Positions 22,463 through 33,861 of a DNA stretch of 64,000 nucleotides are shown here, piece after piece; within the stretch, counting starts at the first letter, position 1; each line of letters opens with the position of its first letter. The translations under genes were made by a program, and so were the position numbers. This stretch comes from Adiantum capillus-veneris (lineage: Eukaryota > Streptophyta > Polypodiopsida > Polypodiales > Pteridaceae): the NCBI GenBank assembly GCA_014529385.2, contig CM043968.1:5593001-5657000 (forward strand), written 5' to 3'. The notes below the pieces were generated by a model. That model was given only the letters and a program-made list of their open reading frames with translations, was not told the DNA's origin and did not search any database.

Positions 22463-24259
22463 ATGGTTGTAGTCATTCATGTCGAACGACATTTGCATCT
22501 AATTTCTGAATGGTCGTATACTTCGCGAAAGCTGAGGGATCATGAGAAGAATTATCCCACTCATGATCTGGAACTTTTAGCAGTTATACATGCACTGAAG
22601 TTATGGAGAAATTATCTTCTTGGACGCAAGTTTCAGTTGGTTTCAGACCACAAGAGTTTAAAGTCGATTTTTACTCAACCCATTCTCAATATGCGACAAT
22701 GGCGATGGATAGAGCTATTACAGGAATATGACCTTGACATAAAGTATAGACCAGGGAAGGAAAACGCAGTTGCAGATGGTCTTAGCCGAAAATCGTTTCT
22801 CGGAGCTATCTCTATTCCAAATAACCCTATCTGGGATAGAATCAAAGAAGCATCCCTCGAAGATCCAGAGTACCAACGTATGGCTTCATTAGTCCAGCAG
22901 AATAAGATGCCTGAAGTTAAAGATTACTCTCTTATGGGAGGATGCCTTTACTACAGACATAGACTCTGTGTACCCAGAGACCCAGCTTTAAAGAAGGCCA
23001 TTCTATATGAAGCACACGATAGCCCTACATCCAGACACCCAGGCTATGCTAAAACTCTTCACGCCGTCAGAAGGAGTTATTTCTGGTCTGGAATGAAAGG
23101 AGACATACTTCGCTATGTGAGGCAATGTCTTTCTTGTCAACGGATAAAGGCCGAAAGGATCAAATTACCAGGGCAACTTCAACCTCTTGACATACCCCAG
23201 ATGAAGTGGGAATACATCAGTATGGATTTTGTTACAGGGTTACCTTCTACAGGAGGCTATGATTCTGTTTTCGTGGTTGTTGACATGCTCACAAAAGTGG
23301 CTCATCTAATACCTGTAAAGACAACCTTTACTGCTTCAGATATTAGTTGGGTATTCATCAAGGAGATTTTCAGGCTACATGGTCTACCCAAGCGTATTGT
23401 CAGTGATAGAGATGCCAAGTTTACATCAAAATTTTGGACTTCTCTTTTCCAATCTATTGGGTCACAATTAGCTTTCAGTACAGCATACCATCCACAAACA
23501 GATGGGCAAATTGAAAGAGTTAATCAAGTCATTGAGGACATTCTCAGAGCCTATTGTTCGCAAGAACCAAAGAAGTGGTTACAATATCTACCTTTGGTAG
23601 AATATGCTTATAACTCTTCCGAACACAGAAGCATTGGAATGTCACCTTTCAAAGCTCTTTATGGACAGGACCGTTTAGCACCACTGAACTTTTCATATCC
23701 AACCATTAGAGTAGAAGCCTCTAGAAAGATGTTAGAAGATATGGAAGCACAGACTAGAGCCATTCACCAGGACATTCACGTAGCTCAAGATAGGCAGAAG
23801 CACTATGCAGATAAGAACCGCACAGATAGAACTTTCAAGGAAGGAGATAAGGTTTTTCTCCGAGTCCGACCTAAGAAAAGCAATTTATCGCTAGGCAGAT
23901 ACAAGAAGCTAAGCCCAAGGTATTGTGGACCATTTGAGATCGTTAAGGTTGTAAGTGACCAGGCCTACAAGCTAAAGTTACCTGCAAACTTGAAGGTTCA
24001 TGATGTATTCCATGTCAGCTTACTCAAACCCTATATTCCCAATCCTGATCAATTCTTGGACTCAGATCAGATAGTCATGCCAGCGCAAGGAGTTCTCGAG
24101 CTCCAACCTGATTATGTACTTGAAACAAGGGAAAGAAAGTTACGCAACAGAACTATCTCGGAGCATCTAGTAAAATCGAAGGATTACCCTGAAGAAGATG
24201 CAACTTGGGAGGACGAATCGACGCTCTTAAAAGATTACCCAAACTCATTCTTGAGATAA
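22463..24259 (+). CDS. Chromovirus (Ty3/gypsy) pol 3' part: RNase H, integrase, chromodomain
   Basis: An intact 598-codon frame, truncated at its 5' end. Residues 1-100 are the C-terminal RNase H region (TSRKLRDHEKNYPTHDLELL, SDHKSLKSIF, RPGKENAVADGLSR). An HHCC zinc-binding domain follows (HPGYAKTLHAVRRSYFWSG then CLSCQ). The integrase core has its acidic residues: D in SMDFVTGLP, D in IVSDRDAKF, and E in HPQTDGQIERVNQ. After a GPFEIVKV-type C-terminal domain comes a chromodomain near the end (YVLETRERKLRN, LVKSKDYPEEDATWED). In this family the integrase inserts cDNA and the chromodomain targets chromatin. Gag, protease and reverse transcriptase are absent because the copy begins at about 22455 against element Y sequence. 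Confidence 0.93.
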   Translation: MVVVIHVERHLHLISEWSYTSRKLRDHEKNYPTHDLELLAVIHALKLWRNYLLGRKFQLVSDHKSLKSIFTQPILNMRQWRWIELLQEYDLDIKYRPGKENAVADGLSRKSFLGAISIPNNPIWDRIKEASLEDPEYQRMASLVQQNKMPEVKDYSLMGGCLYYRHRLCVPRDPALKKAILYEAHDSPTSRHPGYAKTLHAVRRSYFWSGMKGDILRYVRQCLSCQRIKAERIKLPGQLQPLDIPQMKWEYISMDFVTGLPSTGGYDSVFVVVDMLTKVAHLIPVKTTFTASDISWVFIKEIFRLHGLPKRIVSDRDAKFTSKFWTSLFQSIGSQLAFSTAYHPQTDGQIERVNQVIEDILRAYCSQEPKKWLQYLPLVEYAYNSSEHRSIGMSPFKALYGQDRLAPLNFSYPTIRVEASRKMLEDMEAQTRAIHQDIHVAQDRQKHYADKNRTDRTFKEGDKVFLRVRPKKSNLSLGRYKKLSPRYCGPFEIVKVVSDQAYKLKLPANLKVHDVFHVSLLKPYIPNPDQFLDSDQIVMPAQGVLELQPDYVLETRERKLRNRTISEHLVKSKDYPEEDATWEDESTLLKDYPNSFLR

Positions 24260-24280
24260 GGACATCTCAAATTTTTCACG

Positions 24281-24290
24281 TTGGGGAGGT
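24281..24290 (+). promoter_or_regulatory. Polypurine tract of the chromovirus
   Basis: TTGGGGAGGT lies 21 bases after the stop codon and directly before the LTR start TGTAAGGTC. Confidence 0.7.
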
Positions 24291-24954
24291 TGTAAGGTCT
24301 CTAACCCGATCACAAGAGCACCCTTGTACCACGAAATGAATACAATGGAATAAGTTACTATTTTTAGTAGTTTTCCAGATCCTATCAGTGCCATGATGTT
24401 TAGAATGTTATAAAGCTTCAAAATGTGAATTGAAATAATTTTTGTGAAAAATTTCTAAAAATAGTAAGTTTTTGGTCACCCGAACCGTCCAGTCTCGACC
24501 GTCTCGAAAGTCTGCACCCGTACCTCGAATTTGAAAAAAATGCATTTTCGGAACTCGGGGGGGGGTGCTAATTATGGTAGGTACTCAGACCCGTACGTCT
24601 TAGTTAGAGCTTAGTATAGCAATTTACGGCATCAAAATCCGACTCGTATGGCCCGTTTTAGCCTAAAACCAAAATTTCACAAAATTGTCCGGGAGGCACC
24701 GGGGGCCCGAGGCTGTGTGGGAACAGGTCCCAGCCCACTCCAGACCTGCTTTAGCAGCTAGGGGGCGCCCTCTTGCTTTGTGGGAGTCTTGGGGAAGCTG
24801 CCAAGCCTGCAACTCAGTGTGAGAGTCAGTTTACTGAGCCAACTGGACACTTGGTGGGTAGGCAACTTGACTTGCCATGCAAGGATTGAGTGCTCATCCA
24901 GATGCAATTACCAACACAAATCAATTTTCAGCCTGTAGGAGCCTATTTAAAGGC

Positions 24955-24989
<35 letters not shown>

Positions 24990-25706
24990 TATGCTCACAC
25001 ACACACATTGCATACTCACACACCTACACACTGGGAAGGTGCTGCCGGCACACACACAGCTTTTGAAGGAGAAGCAAGGAGGGAGGTGCTGCCGAATTTC
25101 CCATCTCGAGGATTCATTGCATCAAAAATTTAAGAGGATTCTCAACCCCTAATCATGGTAATTATGGTTTAATTACTGCTCTTCTTAATCTCATCATTAC
25201 CCACTCATAATTCTTGTCTACTATGCCTACTTTTAGCCATAATTCTCTATAGCTGCTCTCTAAGTTTTCATAGCTATACTTCATTACATAATTATCATTC
25301 ATTTAGTTACTTTATTCAGCCATTCATCATCCTTAATCAAGGATTAATACATGATTAGGAAAGATTCTCTCTCTAGGCGGTATAGTCAATAAATTGTCAG
25401 CTAGTAATAGTGTAGATTTGTCAGAATTCAATCTTTCACTACTCAATAGAGTTGTAATTAAATTATACTTAATCTTCTCCCACATTTAGATGCGATTAAG
25501 GCTGAAAATTAATCCGTCATTAGTCCAATAAGAAGAAGGTTTTTCCATCACACATGCCTGCGGTCACTCTACACCTTCATATTGCTCTAGGAAAATGAAT
25601 GAGCTTGCTTACTTCATATCTTTCATGAATCAATTAGAAAAACTCTGAATTTCTTAATCATCTAAGCCAAGTAATTAACTTAGAGTCGTTTCCCATAGGG
25701 TGGATA
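24291..25706 (+). repeat. 3' LTR of the chromovirus (end uncertain)
   Basis: It starts TGTAAGGTCTCTAACCC after the polypurine tract. A TATA-like CCTATTTAAAGG at about 24942 precedes an (AC)n microsatellite that would lie in the R/U5 or leader. GGATACA at 25706 is the best match for a TACA end, but no second LTR copy is in the window to prove it. Confidence 0.45.
24957..24987 (+). repeat. (AC)n microsatellite
   Basis: About 15 AC units, with further shorter CACACA runs up to 25065. Confidence 0.9.
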
Positions 25707-25864
25707 CAAAATTACCCTTAAAATTTGCTAGGGCAAAAAGGGAAAAATCTAACCTCGTGCATAAGGAGGAGTCTTTAATAAATCTAATCTGCCAATTGGT
25801 TTTTCATGTTACTCTCGAACCTTAGCTCTTTTTTTTCAAGTCTATCATTTAAGTAGTGAGAAAA

Positions 25865-26056
25865 ATGGCCCCGGTTAAGAGAACTCGCTTCGGTGGAGCC
25901 CACGACCGCGAGGCGGGAACAAGCAATGTCAACGGAAAAGGAAAGGCTCCCATGGACGAGCAAATACCGGCCATCTCACGGGCTATTGACAAAGAAATGA
26001 AAGAGGTAGGTCCCAATTTCTATTCAAGTTGTTTAATTAACATTGCATACGATTAG
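25865..26056 (+). pseudogene. Possible gag N-terminus
   Basis: ATG at 25865 opens MAPVKRTRFGGAHDREAGTS, a short basic start like those of plant gypsy gag proteins (compare MAPKTSRGQK at 46157). The frame ends after 64 codons and no capsid domain follows. It lies downstream of the LTR-like sequence, where a gag would be expected in a tandem or downstream element. Confidence 0.3.
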
Positions 26057-27080
26057 TTAGGAATGAACATATCCCCGAACATGTTGGAGAAATCTGATAG
26101 AAACCTCGACATTGAATGCATAGTACATTAAGTTCTAAAGTAGGAAGGTAATGTTGATGGGTATGTTGTTTGCAATAGGAAAGAATGTCTGCTAGGGAAA
26201 ATTTAGCTCGACATGTTCATTTTATTTCCAATGTTGAATCAGACCTGACCCCCCTACTGATCATAGGGGGCAGAGTTCCTCGTTAGGGCTCTTGAATCCA
26301 CAACTTGCTTTTTATGCGGTGGATACCCACGACTTGCTTTCTATGCGGTGGGAACCCACGTCTTGCTTTCTATGCGGTGGGAGTGTCCATGACGTGCTTT
26401 CTATGCGGTGGACATACCTAGTTGTATGGGCAGCTAGGCGACAACGGGAGGAGTGAACTCTCGCTGGAGGGGGGATGTTGTACCTCCAGAACATTGGAAC
26501 TTTTATGAATAAGTTTGAGTAGAATTTTTACTAGAATTCTGTCTTGGTGTTGTTTGCAATACTGGTTGAAGGGAGGTGCTGTTTGCAATACTGGTTGAAG
26601 GGATGTTTTAACGAACCATGTGATTCAGAATTAAACAAGGAATATCTATGTTGAACAACCTTTGTGGTAGTAATTAGGTCACACGAGGAAGTGTGAGTGT
26701 GGGGGTGGAAAGTGGGGGCTTGGGTCGGGTTGCCAATGCCTACGAGATGGGTGGTCCCGATTGGTCGGTAACTCTCTGTCCCCATAGTGCTTACTCGATA
26801 TTGGTATTGCTCATTGCCCCTAGAGCGGCGAATCCTCAAGAGTACGTGCCTCTGAAACATGGGGAAAAGGCACTCGGGGTTTCTCTCCTCTTGGAAGGTG
26901 GGTCTTAGGATCGCTAGATAGTTAAGTACGCTTCCCCTGCGAGGTGGAGCTAGATCTCGTTGCTAGTAGGCTCGAACTCGACTCACTTTGTGATGAGAGA
27001 TCGTCCGCTAGTTGAACCCTGAACCATTTTGTTTGCTTCCGCTATAGATCTAGTGGCCACCAGGTTTACCATCAGATCCG
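26057..27080 (+). other. Non-coding stretch with two short tandem repeats
   Basis: No gene is supported. At 26297-26411 a unit of about 30 bp with CTTGCTTTCTATGCGGTGG is repeated four times. At 26543-26604 TGTTTGCAATACTGGTTGAA occurs twice, 30 bp apart. Frames here are low-complexity or antisense chance ORFs. Confidence 0.6.
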
Positions 27081-27319
27081 TTGTTTGATACGACGGGGTG
27101 GGGACCTCACATGCTTGTCAAGGCAGAGGATTGTGTAAAAGACCAAATATCAGGGAGATTCTCAAGAGTTCGAAGGGAAAGGACACATGAGAAAATAAAA
27201 CAAGCACGAAAAACTAAAACAGAAACAAAATTTAAAAAAATCTCAACAATCAAATTTCCTTTGGAGGTAGATTTGATAACAAAGAAGACGGATCCAAACA
27301 ACAAACATTTCGACAAACA

Positions 27320-29058
27320 AAAACCTTTCAGTTGATTGCACGACGACTGTACCATCTAGGCTCGAACCAACTTCTACGATTATGTATAAATTCAGAAAAA
27401 TTCGAGTGTTATCTTGAAGAAGCACACATCCAAGACTGTGCATTTCATTGTTCAACAATCAAAACACACCAAAGATTGAAACATTTAGGAGTTTATTGGC
27501 CAACTATGTATGCTGATACACATGCTTATGTTAACAATTGTACTATATGTAGTGCCAAATGACCGGTGGATCACGCGACATTGTTTCAGGTAACCATTGC
27601 ACCTGCATGGAGTCAATATATCATTGATTTATTAACAACAAGGACATTTTCTAAAAACATAACAAAAGCGCGAAAAAGGTCTATAGAGTTGGAGGCTCGA
27701 GACTTTACTTTAATTGAAAATCAACTCTACAAGCGAGGAAAGGATAATCGAAAAGGATAATCGACTTAGAATCTGTGCGTGTGAATACCTGCTGATTCTA
27801 GAACATGCACATGGAGGAATAAGTGGAGGCCATTTTTCAAGCGATAAGACATCAAAAATTGTCTTAACCGCAGGGATATGGTGGCCTACATTGCACATGG
27901 ACGCTAAGGAATTTGTAAATCATTGTGACGCATGTCAGCACACTAAGGTGCCGATAAAGAGAGATGCGATGCCACTACGGCCAATGATGGGAGCACGGGC
28001 ATTTGCAAAATGTGGAATTGATTTTGTGGGGCCTATTTCACCCCCTGCAATATCGCACCCATACCCAATATATCATTGTGGCTACGGATATCTCACAAAA
28101 TGGGCTGAAGCCAAGGGCTGAAGCCAAAGCAACACAAAAAGCAAACGCAAGAACCACTGCACAATTTTTGTATGAGAATGTCTTTGTACGATATGGATTA
28201 CCAATAAAAATTGTTAGTGATCTAAGAACACATTTTCTTAATGAAGTCAATGAATACCTGTTAGAGGAATTCATGGTCATACATAGAAAATCTGCTCCAT
28301 ATCATCCACAGGAAAATGGACAAGCTGGGGCCACAAATAAAACACTATGCACTGTTTTGACTAAAATTGTATCAGAAACAAGGGCAGACTGGGATCAACA
28401 ATTTCACTCAACACTATGTGCATATAGGGTAGCTTATAAAACATCGATTGGAACAACACCGTATAACATGGTGTTTGGTCTAAATGCTATATTATCCATA
28501 GAGTTTTTGATTCCAATTCTACGAGTAGCGAAACGCTTAGAATGGACATGCCATGAGCTCTCTTCAAGAATAAATGATCTTGAAAAGCTACATGAACTTC
28601 GACTGAGAGCTGTAGCTTCGATCTATGCTAAGAAGAGAAGACAAAAAGAGTTTTTTGACAAGCATGTGCGTACGATAGAGTTCAAAACAGGTGATTATGT
28701 ACTTGTTTGTACTTTGAAGCAACATGCCAAAAACCTTAAAAAGTAAGGGATGGGACCCTTTGTGATTAGTGACTTATCACAAAGCGGAGCTGTCAAACTT
28801 GCAACATTGGAAGGAGAAGAAATGCCAAATTGGATTAGTGGGTGTCGGTTAAAAAAGTATCATTTATCACTAACACAGGATATGCTTCAACAAATCCATC
28901 AAGAAAAACAACGGATGAAGGAGAAACAGAGGATACGAGACGAAGCACAAGCAGAAGCAAAAGAATGCATTGCAAAAAGAAGGTTTCTACGACGACAACA
29001 ACAAATTGGATCACCATTGCAAATAAATGATATAGTGAAGACACAATGGAACCAATAA
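27320..29058 (+). pseudogene. Ty3/gypsy integrase with two successive HHCC modules
   Basis: 27332-27562 carries a zinc-binding-like module (HQRLKHLGVYWPTMYADTHA then NNCTICSAK). After about 60 residues, 27714-28121 has a second one (EHAHGGISGGHFSSDKT, then GIWWPTLHMDAKEF and NHCDACQ). The core follows: D in CGIDFVGPI, VSDLRTHF (normally SDxGxxF), and HPQENGQAGATNKT, where the usual catalytic Glu is Gly. The frame continues to GDYVLVCTLK, is broken by TAA at 28744-28746, and ends with the C-terminal domain LEGEEMPNWISGCRLKKYH. Its last codons overlap the ATG of the next ORF. Loss of the Glu makes it catalytically dead. Confidence 0.8.
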
Positions 29059-30977
29059 TTACAGTCAAAGTGGGTAGCAATCGAGTTGAATCGATGGCAT
29101 TGCTTGATTCCAGAGCTCAAGCAAATCTGATTTCTTGCAAATTATATAATCAGCTCCAGCTCGAAGAACAACTCCATCCTATTCAACAAGTGCTGGAAAG
29201 AAGTACATCACATTCATTAAGCACATTGGGCTGGACGATATTGCATGTACAAGTACATCAAAATGTTTATCCCCACAAGTTTTATGTGGTTGAGGATATG
29301 TGCACACCACATCCAATGTTGTTGGGACAACCATGGCAGAAAGAGTACAATGTGAAGATAGATTGGAGTTTGAATACGGTCATAATTCAACAAGCACAAG
29401 AACACCAAGTGGTAGCCTTTGCTCAGAAAACCATGAAGAGCCCGACACTAGTGCCACAATCACTTGATAAAAAGCAAAAAAGATGGGTGACACTTAATCA
29501 ACAAAAGACACCTAAAAAGGATAAACAGGACATCGCCCAATCCATTCAATCAAAGAAGAAGCTACCACAGGCAACAAGGAATAAATCAAGGTCAACAATA
29601 AACAAACAACAGGTATGGGTATGGAAGGATGGATGTGAACGAGCCTACAAACCACAAGGTAGTAGCAGACAACCTCAGCACAACAATGTCAAACAAACAC
29701 CAAAAAGGATCATAAAACAGATGTGGATACCGAAAAACATGCTCAATCACCAAAAACACGAGACACGCATTTGGATCCCCAAAGTGATGCTACAGGAACT
29801 CCCTTCAGTACAAGCAAAACCAGCAGCCAGACAAACGACATCGGCAAATCAATCTGTGTGGATGCCGATCAACAGAACAGCCACCAAGACCAAAAAAGAG
29901 GCCATAAACCTACAAACGCATCCAAAACAAAGCTACAAATGGAAAGCAAAAGAGACTACCACTTGGTTACAAAGCAACTTGCTGGAAGTAAACCACATCA
30001 GGATATACCAAGGCTTGTTCAAAGACCCAGAAGGCAATGCCATAAAGCTGCCAATGATACCACAGGAACTCAATGAGTTCATGAGAAAGCCAGAAATAGT
30101 GTCTCTCTTGGAAAAGCTGGACTTACACAATTATTTTGAGGCTTTGCCAGCAAGAATTGACATTCAGAGAGTCTGGGCATTCGTCACCACAATCAAAGAG
30201 AACGGCATAGCCAAGGCGACAGATCTGCAAGGAAAGAACATAGTGATTGTAATCATGCCAGAGGTGGTTGCAAAGGCCTTGAACCTCTCTAATGCAGGAG
30301 ATAGTGTCAACAAGAGGCGAGAAGAGATAAAGGTATACAAGGAAATCAAGAATAACTACACCTTCAAGGATGTTGCAGATCCAATGGTGGAAACCATGTG
30401 CCAACTTTACAACCAATATTTCCATATTTGCACAAAGAGGCCTCAAAAGTACACTGTGCCACTTGCGGCAATTGGAACAGCATTCACATGGGCAATGAAG
30501 ACAAGCAGGCTAGGTGAGATCGATTATGCGGCGTACCTACAGTACAACATTGTGAGGATGGGAACCCCGAATCCTACATACATTGCAGCAAGGGAGATGC
30601 TCACAAAGGTGATATATGAAGCTCTACATGCTAAGGGCCAGTGGCCTCTTCCTCCATCACAGATTGACTGGTTGAAGCTGACAGAAGACAAGGAAGAAGA
30701 GCAACCTACAGCTCCCAGGGTAACCACCAGACTAAAGAGAAAGCTAGAGACAATGGAAGAAGAGCCTGCTCAACCAAAGAAAGGGGAGAAAGCTATTGTA
30801 CAAATGCCAGCAAAAGAGACCAAATCCCAGAAGGCTGCTCGGCTAGAGAGATTGATGGAAAGTTTCAAAGCCCAAGGAATGCTTAAAGGAGATCTAAATG
30901 AATTATGGAAGCCCTCACTTGAGGCAATGTCTGGATCTTCCGAAGGACAACTAGGGATCGCTTCGAAGACTACATAA
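29046..30977 (+). CDS. Retroelement accessory ORF: retropepsin-like domain, W-I-P-K linker, conserved C-terminal domain
   Basis: Intact, 643 codons, starting within the last 13 nt of the integrase frame. Residues 1-110 look like a retropepsin (MALLDSRAQANLISCKLYN with D-S-R in place of D-S-G; HPMLLGQPWQKEYNVKIDW). Residues about 150-330 form a basic, Gln-rich linker with repeated W-[IVM]-P motifs (MWIPKNM, RIWIPKVM, VWMPINR). About residues 340-530 form a globular region with PQELNEFMRKPEIVSLLEKL and YTVPLAAIGTAFTWAMKTSR, which resembles accessory proteins of plant gypsy elements. It ends in a Lys/Glu-rich tail. A related but broken protein lies at 15.0-16.6 kb. Function unknown. The missing D-S-G argues against protease activity, but the long open frame suggests recent selection or a young copy. 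Confidence 0.65.
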   Translation: MEPIITVKVGSNRVESMALLDSRAQANLISCKLYNQLQLEEQLHPIQQVLERSTSHSLSTLGWTILHVQVHQNVYPHKFYVVEDMCTPHPMLLGQPWQKEYNVKIDWSLNTVIIQQAQEHQVVAFAQKTMKSPTLVPQSLDKKQKRWVTLNQQKTPKKDKQDIAQSIQSKKKLPQATRNKSRSTINKQQVWVWKDGCERAYKPQGSSRQPQHNNVKQTPKRIIKQMWIPKNMLNHQKHETRIWIPKVMLQELPSVQAKPAARQTTSANQSVWMPINRTATKTKKEAINLQTHPKQSYKWKAKETTTWLQSNLLEVNHIRIYQGLFKDPEGNAIKLPMIPQELNEFMRKPEIVSLLEKLDLHNYFEALPARIDIQRVWAFVTTIKENGIAKATDLQGKNIVIVIMPEVVAKALNLSNAGDSVNKRREEIKVYKEIKNNYTFKDVADPMVETMCQLYNQYFHICTKRPQKYTVPLAAIGTAFTWAMKTSRLGEIDYAAYLQYNIVRMGTPNPTYIAAREMLTKVIYEALHAKGQWPLPPSQIDWLKLTEDKEEEQPTAPRVTTRLKRKLETMEEEPAQPKKGEKAIVQMPAKETKSQKAARLERLMESFKAQGMLKGDLNELWKPSLEAMSGSSEGQLGIASKTT

Positions 30978-32479
30978 ATAATTTTGAGATCCTAGATGCG
31001 GCGGCTGAGAACATTCCAATCATACCTTTTACTGACAAAGAGGTTGATGATGTGAGGTGGTAGCTACTAGAAGAGCAGGAAGGGGAAGAAAGAGAGAGGA
31101 AAACAAAAACTGACCGAGATTTCAAAAAGAAACCATCAACCCCACCATCAAGCCGAGAGTCAAGTCCTCCACCATCACCACCTCCTCCTCATCCTCCTCA
31201 ACCTCGACAAACTGAGGAGTTGAACACATTTGATGGGCAACAAGACTCCAAGGAGGTAGCTCAAACATCATTTCAAACATCAACACCTAAACCAAAAAAA
31301 TCCGCATTGAGCCCTCTTTTGGTGGAGCTGAAGGAGAATGCAACAGACACCATGGATTTGCAACCACAAGAGGAAGACTGGGAAGAAGTTCTACAAAGAC
31401 TGCAAAGATTGAGAGCTAGATGAATGGCTAAAGAAATGGAGTACGAAGGGCTGCTGTTGAGTGAAAAAAATGTGAAATCAGAAGTGGGAACACTTCAGAA
31501 GCAAAACGAGGAGCAGATGCATGGCCAAGCACAGATGCAAGCTAGATTAGAAGCAGCACTATAGAAATGTCAAGAGCTAGAAAATCAAAGCCGGGAAAGC
31601 AATCAAAAGCTGCTAACCTCTGAAGAGGAATACCAGAAAGTCAACAATGCTCTTTTTTGAAGCTGAGAGGGAAAGGGATGAGTTAACCCTACAGTTGGGG
31701 GAAGAGTCAAAGAAAATGGAGAGCTTGAAAGAGGCTAAGGACATGGCTGAACTATCATATGAAGCTAGCCAAGATGAGGTAATTGAACTCAAGGATCAAA
31801 TCAAAGTAAAAGAGAAAACTATTTAGAGGTTGAGGGCATCGCCGGGCAGAGCAAGAGTTGCAGCTGCAACTAGCATAAGCCAAGAAAGAGATGCAATTGA
31901 AGAACAAATAATAGAACTTCAAAAAGAGCTGACGCTTGAAAAAAAGCAGAGAGTGATGATGGCGGAAGGATCAATGGTGATACAAAGCAGATTGGAAGAT
32001 GAGAATGAGTCTTTGAAGGCAGAATTGATGAAGCTTCAGAAAATACTGGAGATAATTCATAGATGCTACAAACAGAGAATGCTGAGATAAAACAGAAGCT
32101 AGAAGAAGTTGATAGGGTCAATGCAGAACTCAATGACCTATTAGTATCTGTGACACACCAAGCTGAGATAGCAAAAGACAATTTACAGAAGCAGTTGGAT
32201 GAACTTCAGGGCCAAACAAGTGAGGAACGTCAACAAAGTCAGGGACCGGCTGCAACGGAAGGAATTGATATAGAGAATGTGTCAGATCCGGTGGACACCA
32301 TAATACAAGAGGACATTCCTGAGGGATCATTACAAGATCCCCAGGATCTGACACAAGAAGAAGAAGACAATCTACAGAAATCCATAGAAGCATCTATAAA
32401 GGACACCGCAAAAGAAGCAATGCAGTGGGAGCAGAGGATCACCACCCAAGTGTTTGTCAGTCTAGAGGTAAAGTCTTAA
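30978..32479 (+). pseudogene. Continuation of the accessory protein: Pro-rich linker and long coiled coil
   Basis: After a frameshift near 30970 the frame goes on through a Pro/Ser-rich stretch (SSPPPSPPPPHPPQP). It then has heptad-rich segments 31220-31423, 31424-31800, 31830-32090 and 32063-32479 (LEEVDRVNAELNDLLVSVTH), with several stops and frame changes. It is likely the decayed C-terminal coiled coil of the 29046 protein or of a second ORF. No catalytic motif. Confidence 0.5.
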
Positions 32480-33861
32480 TGCTGTCTTTGCTCCGTCAAA
32501 AAGGTCAAACAAAGTCCAATTTCACTTCTGAAAGAAGTTCTGGAACCCTTAAGTCAATTAGAACCTCCAGATATATCAACAGTTTAATTTTGTCCAAAAA
32601 ATGACCCTGTAGACATCCTACGTGTAGGATGTCTTTTTGCTCTGTTTCAGTCAAAATTTGCAATGTAGATTTGCCTTGATGTGCTGAGCTCATTGGTGTT
32701 CTTACTTTTTGGTTTGGACACCTATAAGCTGGTCAACTGATCAAAAATCTGTTTCAGAAGCCTAATGTCCATTCTGATGATTTCACCAATCAAATCAACT
32801 CCAAATTGGACCAAACTTGACTAGGAGACTTGTCTAAGGCTATATGAGAGTTTGGTATGTCTCAAATAGGATTTTGGACTTTTCATCATGCATTAGACAT
32901 ACTACGCGTAGGATGTCTTCTGCAACAGAATTTAACCCTACTTGGTCCAAAGCCTTTCCTTTGATGTGTTGAGCTCAGTGGTGTGTTTAGATTTGTGTTT
33001 GAATGTCAACAGACCCCAAACTTAGCTATTCTAGCATTTTTCAGTCAAAAATGCTAAAGTCTGCTTAAACTCCAATTGAGATGAAACCTTTCACATGCAC
33101 TCAATAAATCATGTAGATCATGCACATGAAGAAATCATATGGTTTTGGTCTTAAAATAATGCCTTGGCACAATTTGGGTAGGATGTCTGGCAATTCCTAT
33201 CTTTTGGCCACAATCTATCAAGATATGGACAATCTTCCACTTTCCAGGTGAAAATAGGGTAAAACTTACCTTCCAAACACTCTGGTCAACTCAGTTTCTC
33301 AAAATCCCTGCCAGATCACCCAGTAGACATCCTACACATAGTATGTCTACTGCCTTTAAATTTAATTTTTCTCTCTTAGTGGCCTTCCCTATGCTCTGCA
33401 GATCTCTCAGCAATACTCACAGAAACTTTTGAACTTCAATTCAGCTTCTAAACACAATTTACTGTCTTTTACAGCTCTTTGATGAGCCTAATAACAAATA
33501 TAACATGCATGAAGTGCTCCAGATCATTAATCATGATGCCCTACTTACCCTACTCCTACTCATCATGTGAGATGGTGATTTTGGTGTCTCGGTTGCTTCC
33601 TGGCTTGCTCTCAAGCTATCCTTTCACCGCATCTACCACTCCAATTCCTACTCTCCACACCACAACCTAACTAATACTACCTAAGTCGAAGGATCTAGGC
33701 CAGACACACGCTCCCTAAACTCCTCCTAAGACATAGAGAGTCCACCACCCTCTGATCCTATCTAAATGTAAAATAAGACTCTGGCAAGCCAGAGAATCCC
33801 TATCCTCAAGGACTAGTCTCAGTCACCTATCTAGGGTTTTCGTCCTTGGCAGCGGTGCTAA
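32480..33861. repeat. Untranslated region with roughly 284-bp degenerate repeats, each holding a palindrome
   Basis: Arms AGACATCCTA and TAGGATGTCT around a 4-nt centre stand at 32611-32634. Variants are at 32895-32918 and 33323-33350, and a half site GTAGGATGTCT is at 33178-33188. The first three are 284 and 283 bp apart, and the text around them repeats (TTGATGTGNTGAGCTCANTG at about 32675 and 32960). Half sites also occur inside the Y LTRs at 21109 and 34211. No gene is seen. Confidence 0.65.
33845..33861 (-). promoter_or_regulatory. Primer-binding site of element Y
   Basis: Read on the minus strand, the LTR end CCGCCAACA is followed by TTAGCACCGCTGCCAAGG. This resembles the tRNA-complementary site TTTGGCGCCGTTGCCGG common in plant gypsy elements and the site at 59095-59111. 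It sets the orientation of Y as minus. Confidence 0.5.

Noticed and set aside
26312-26860. Minus-strand frames of 60 and 109 codons
   Set aside because: The first follows a 30-bp minisatellite. The second has no recognisable domain and no supporting context.
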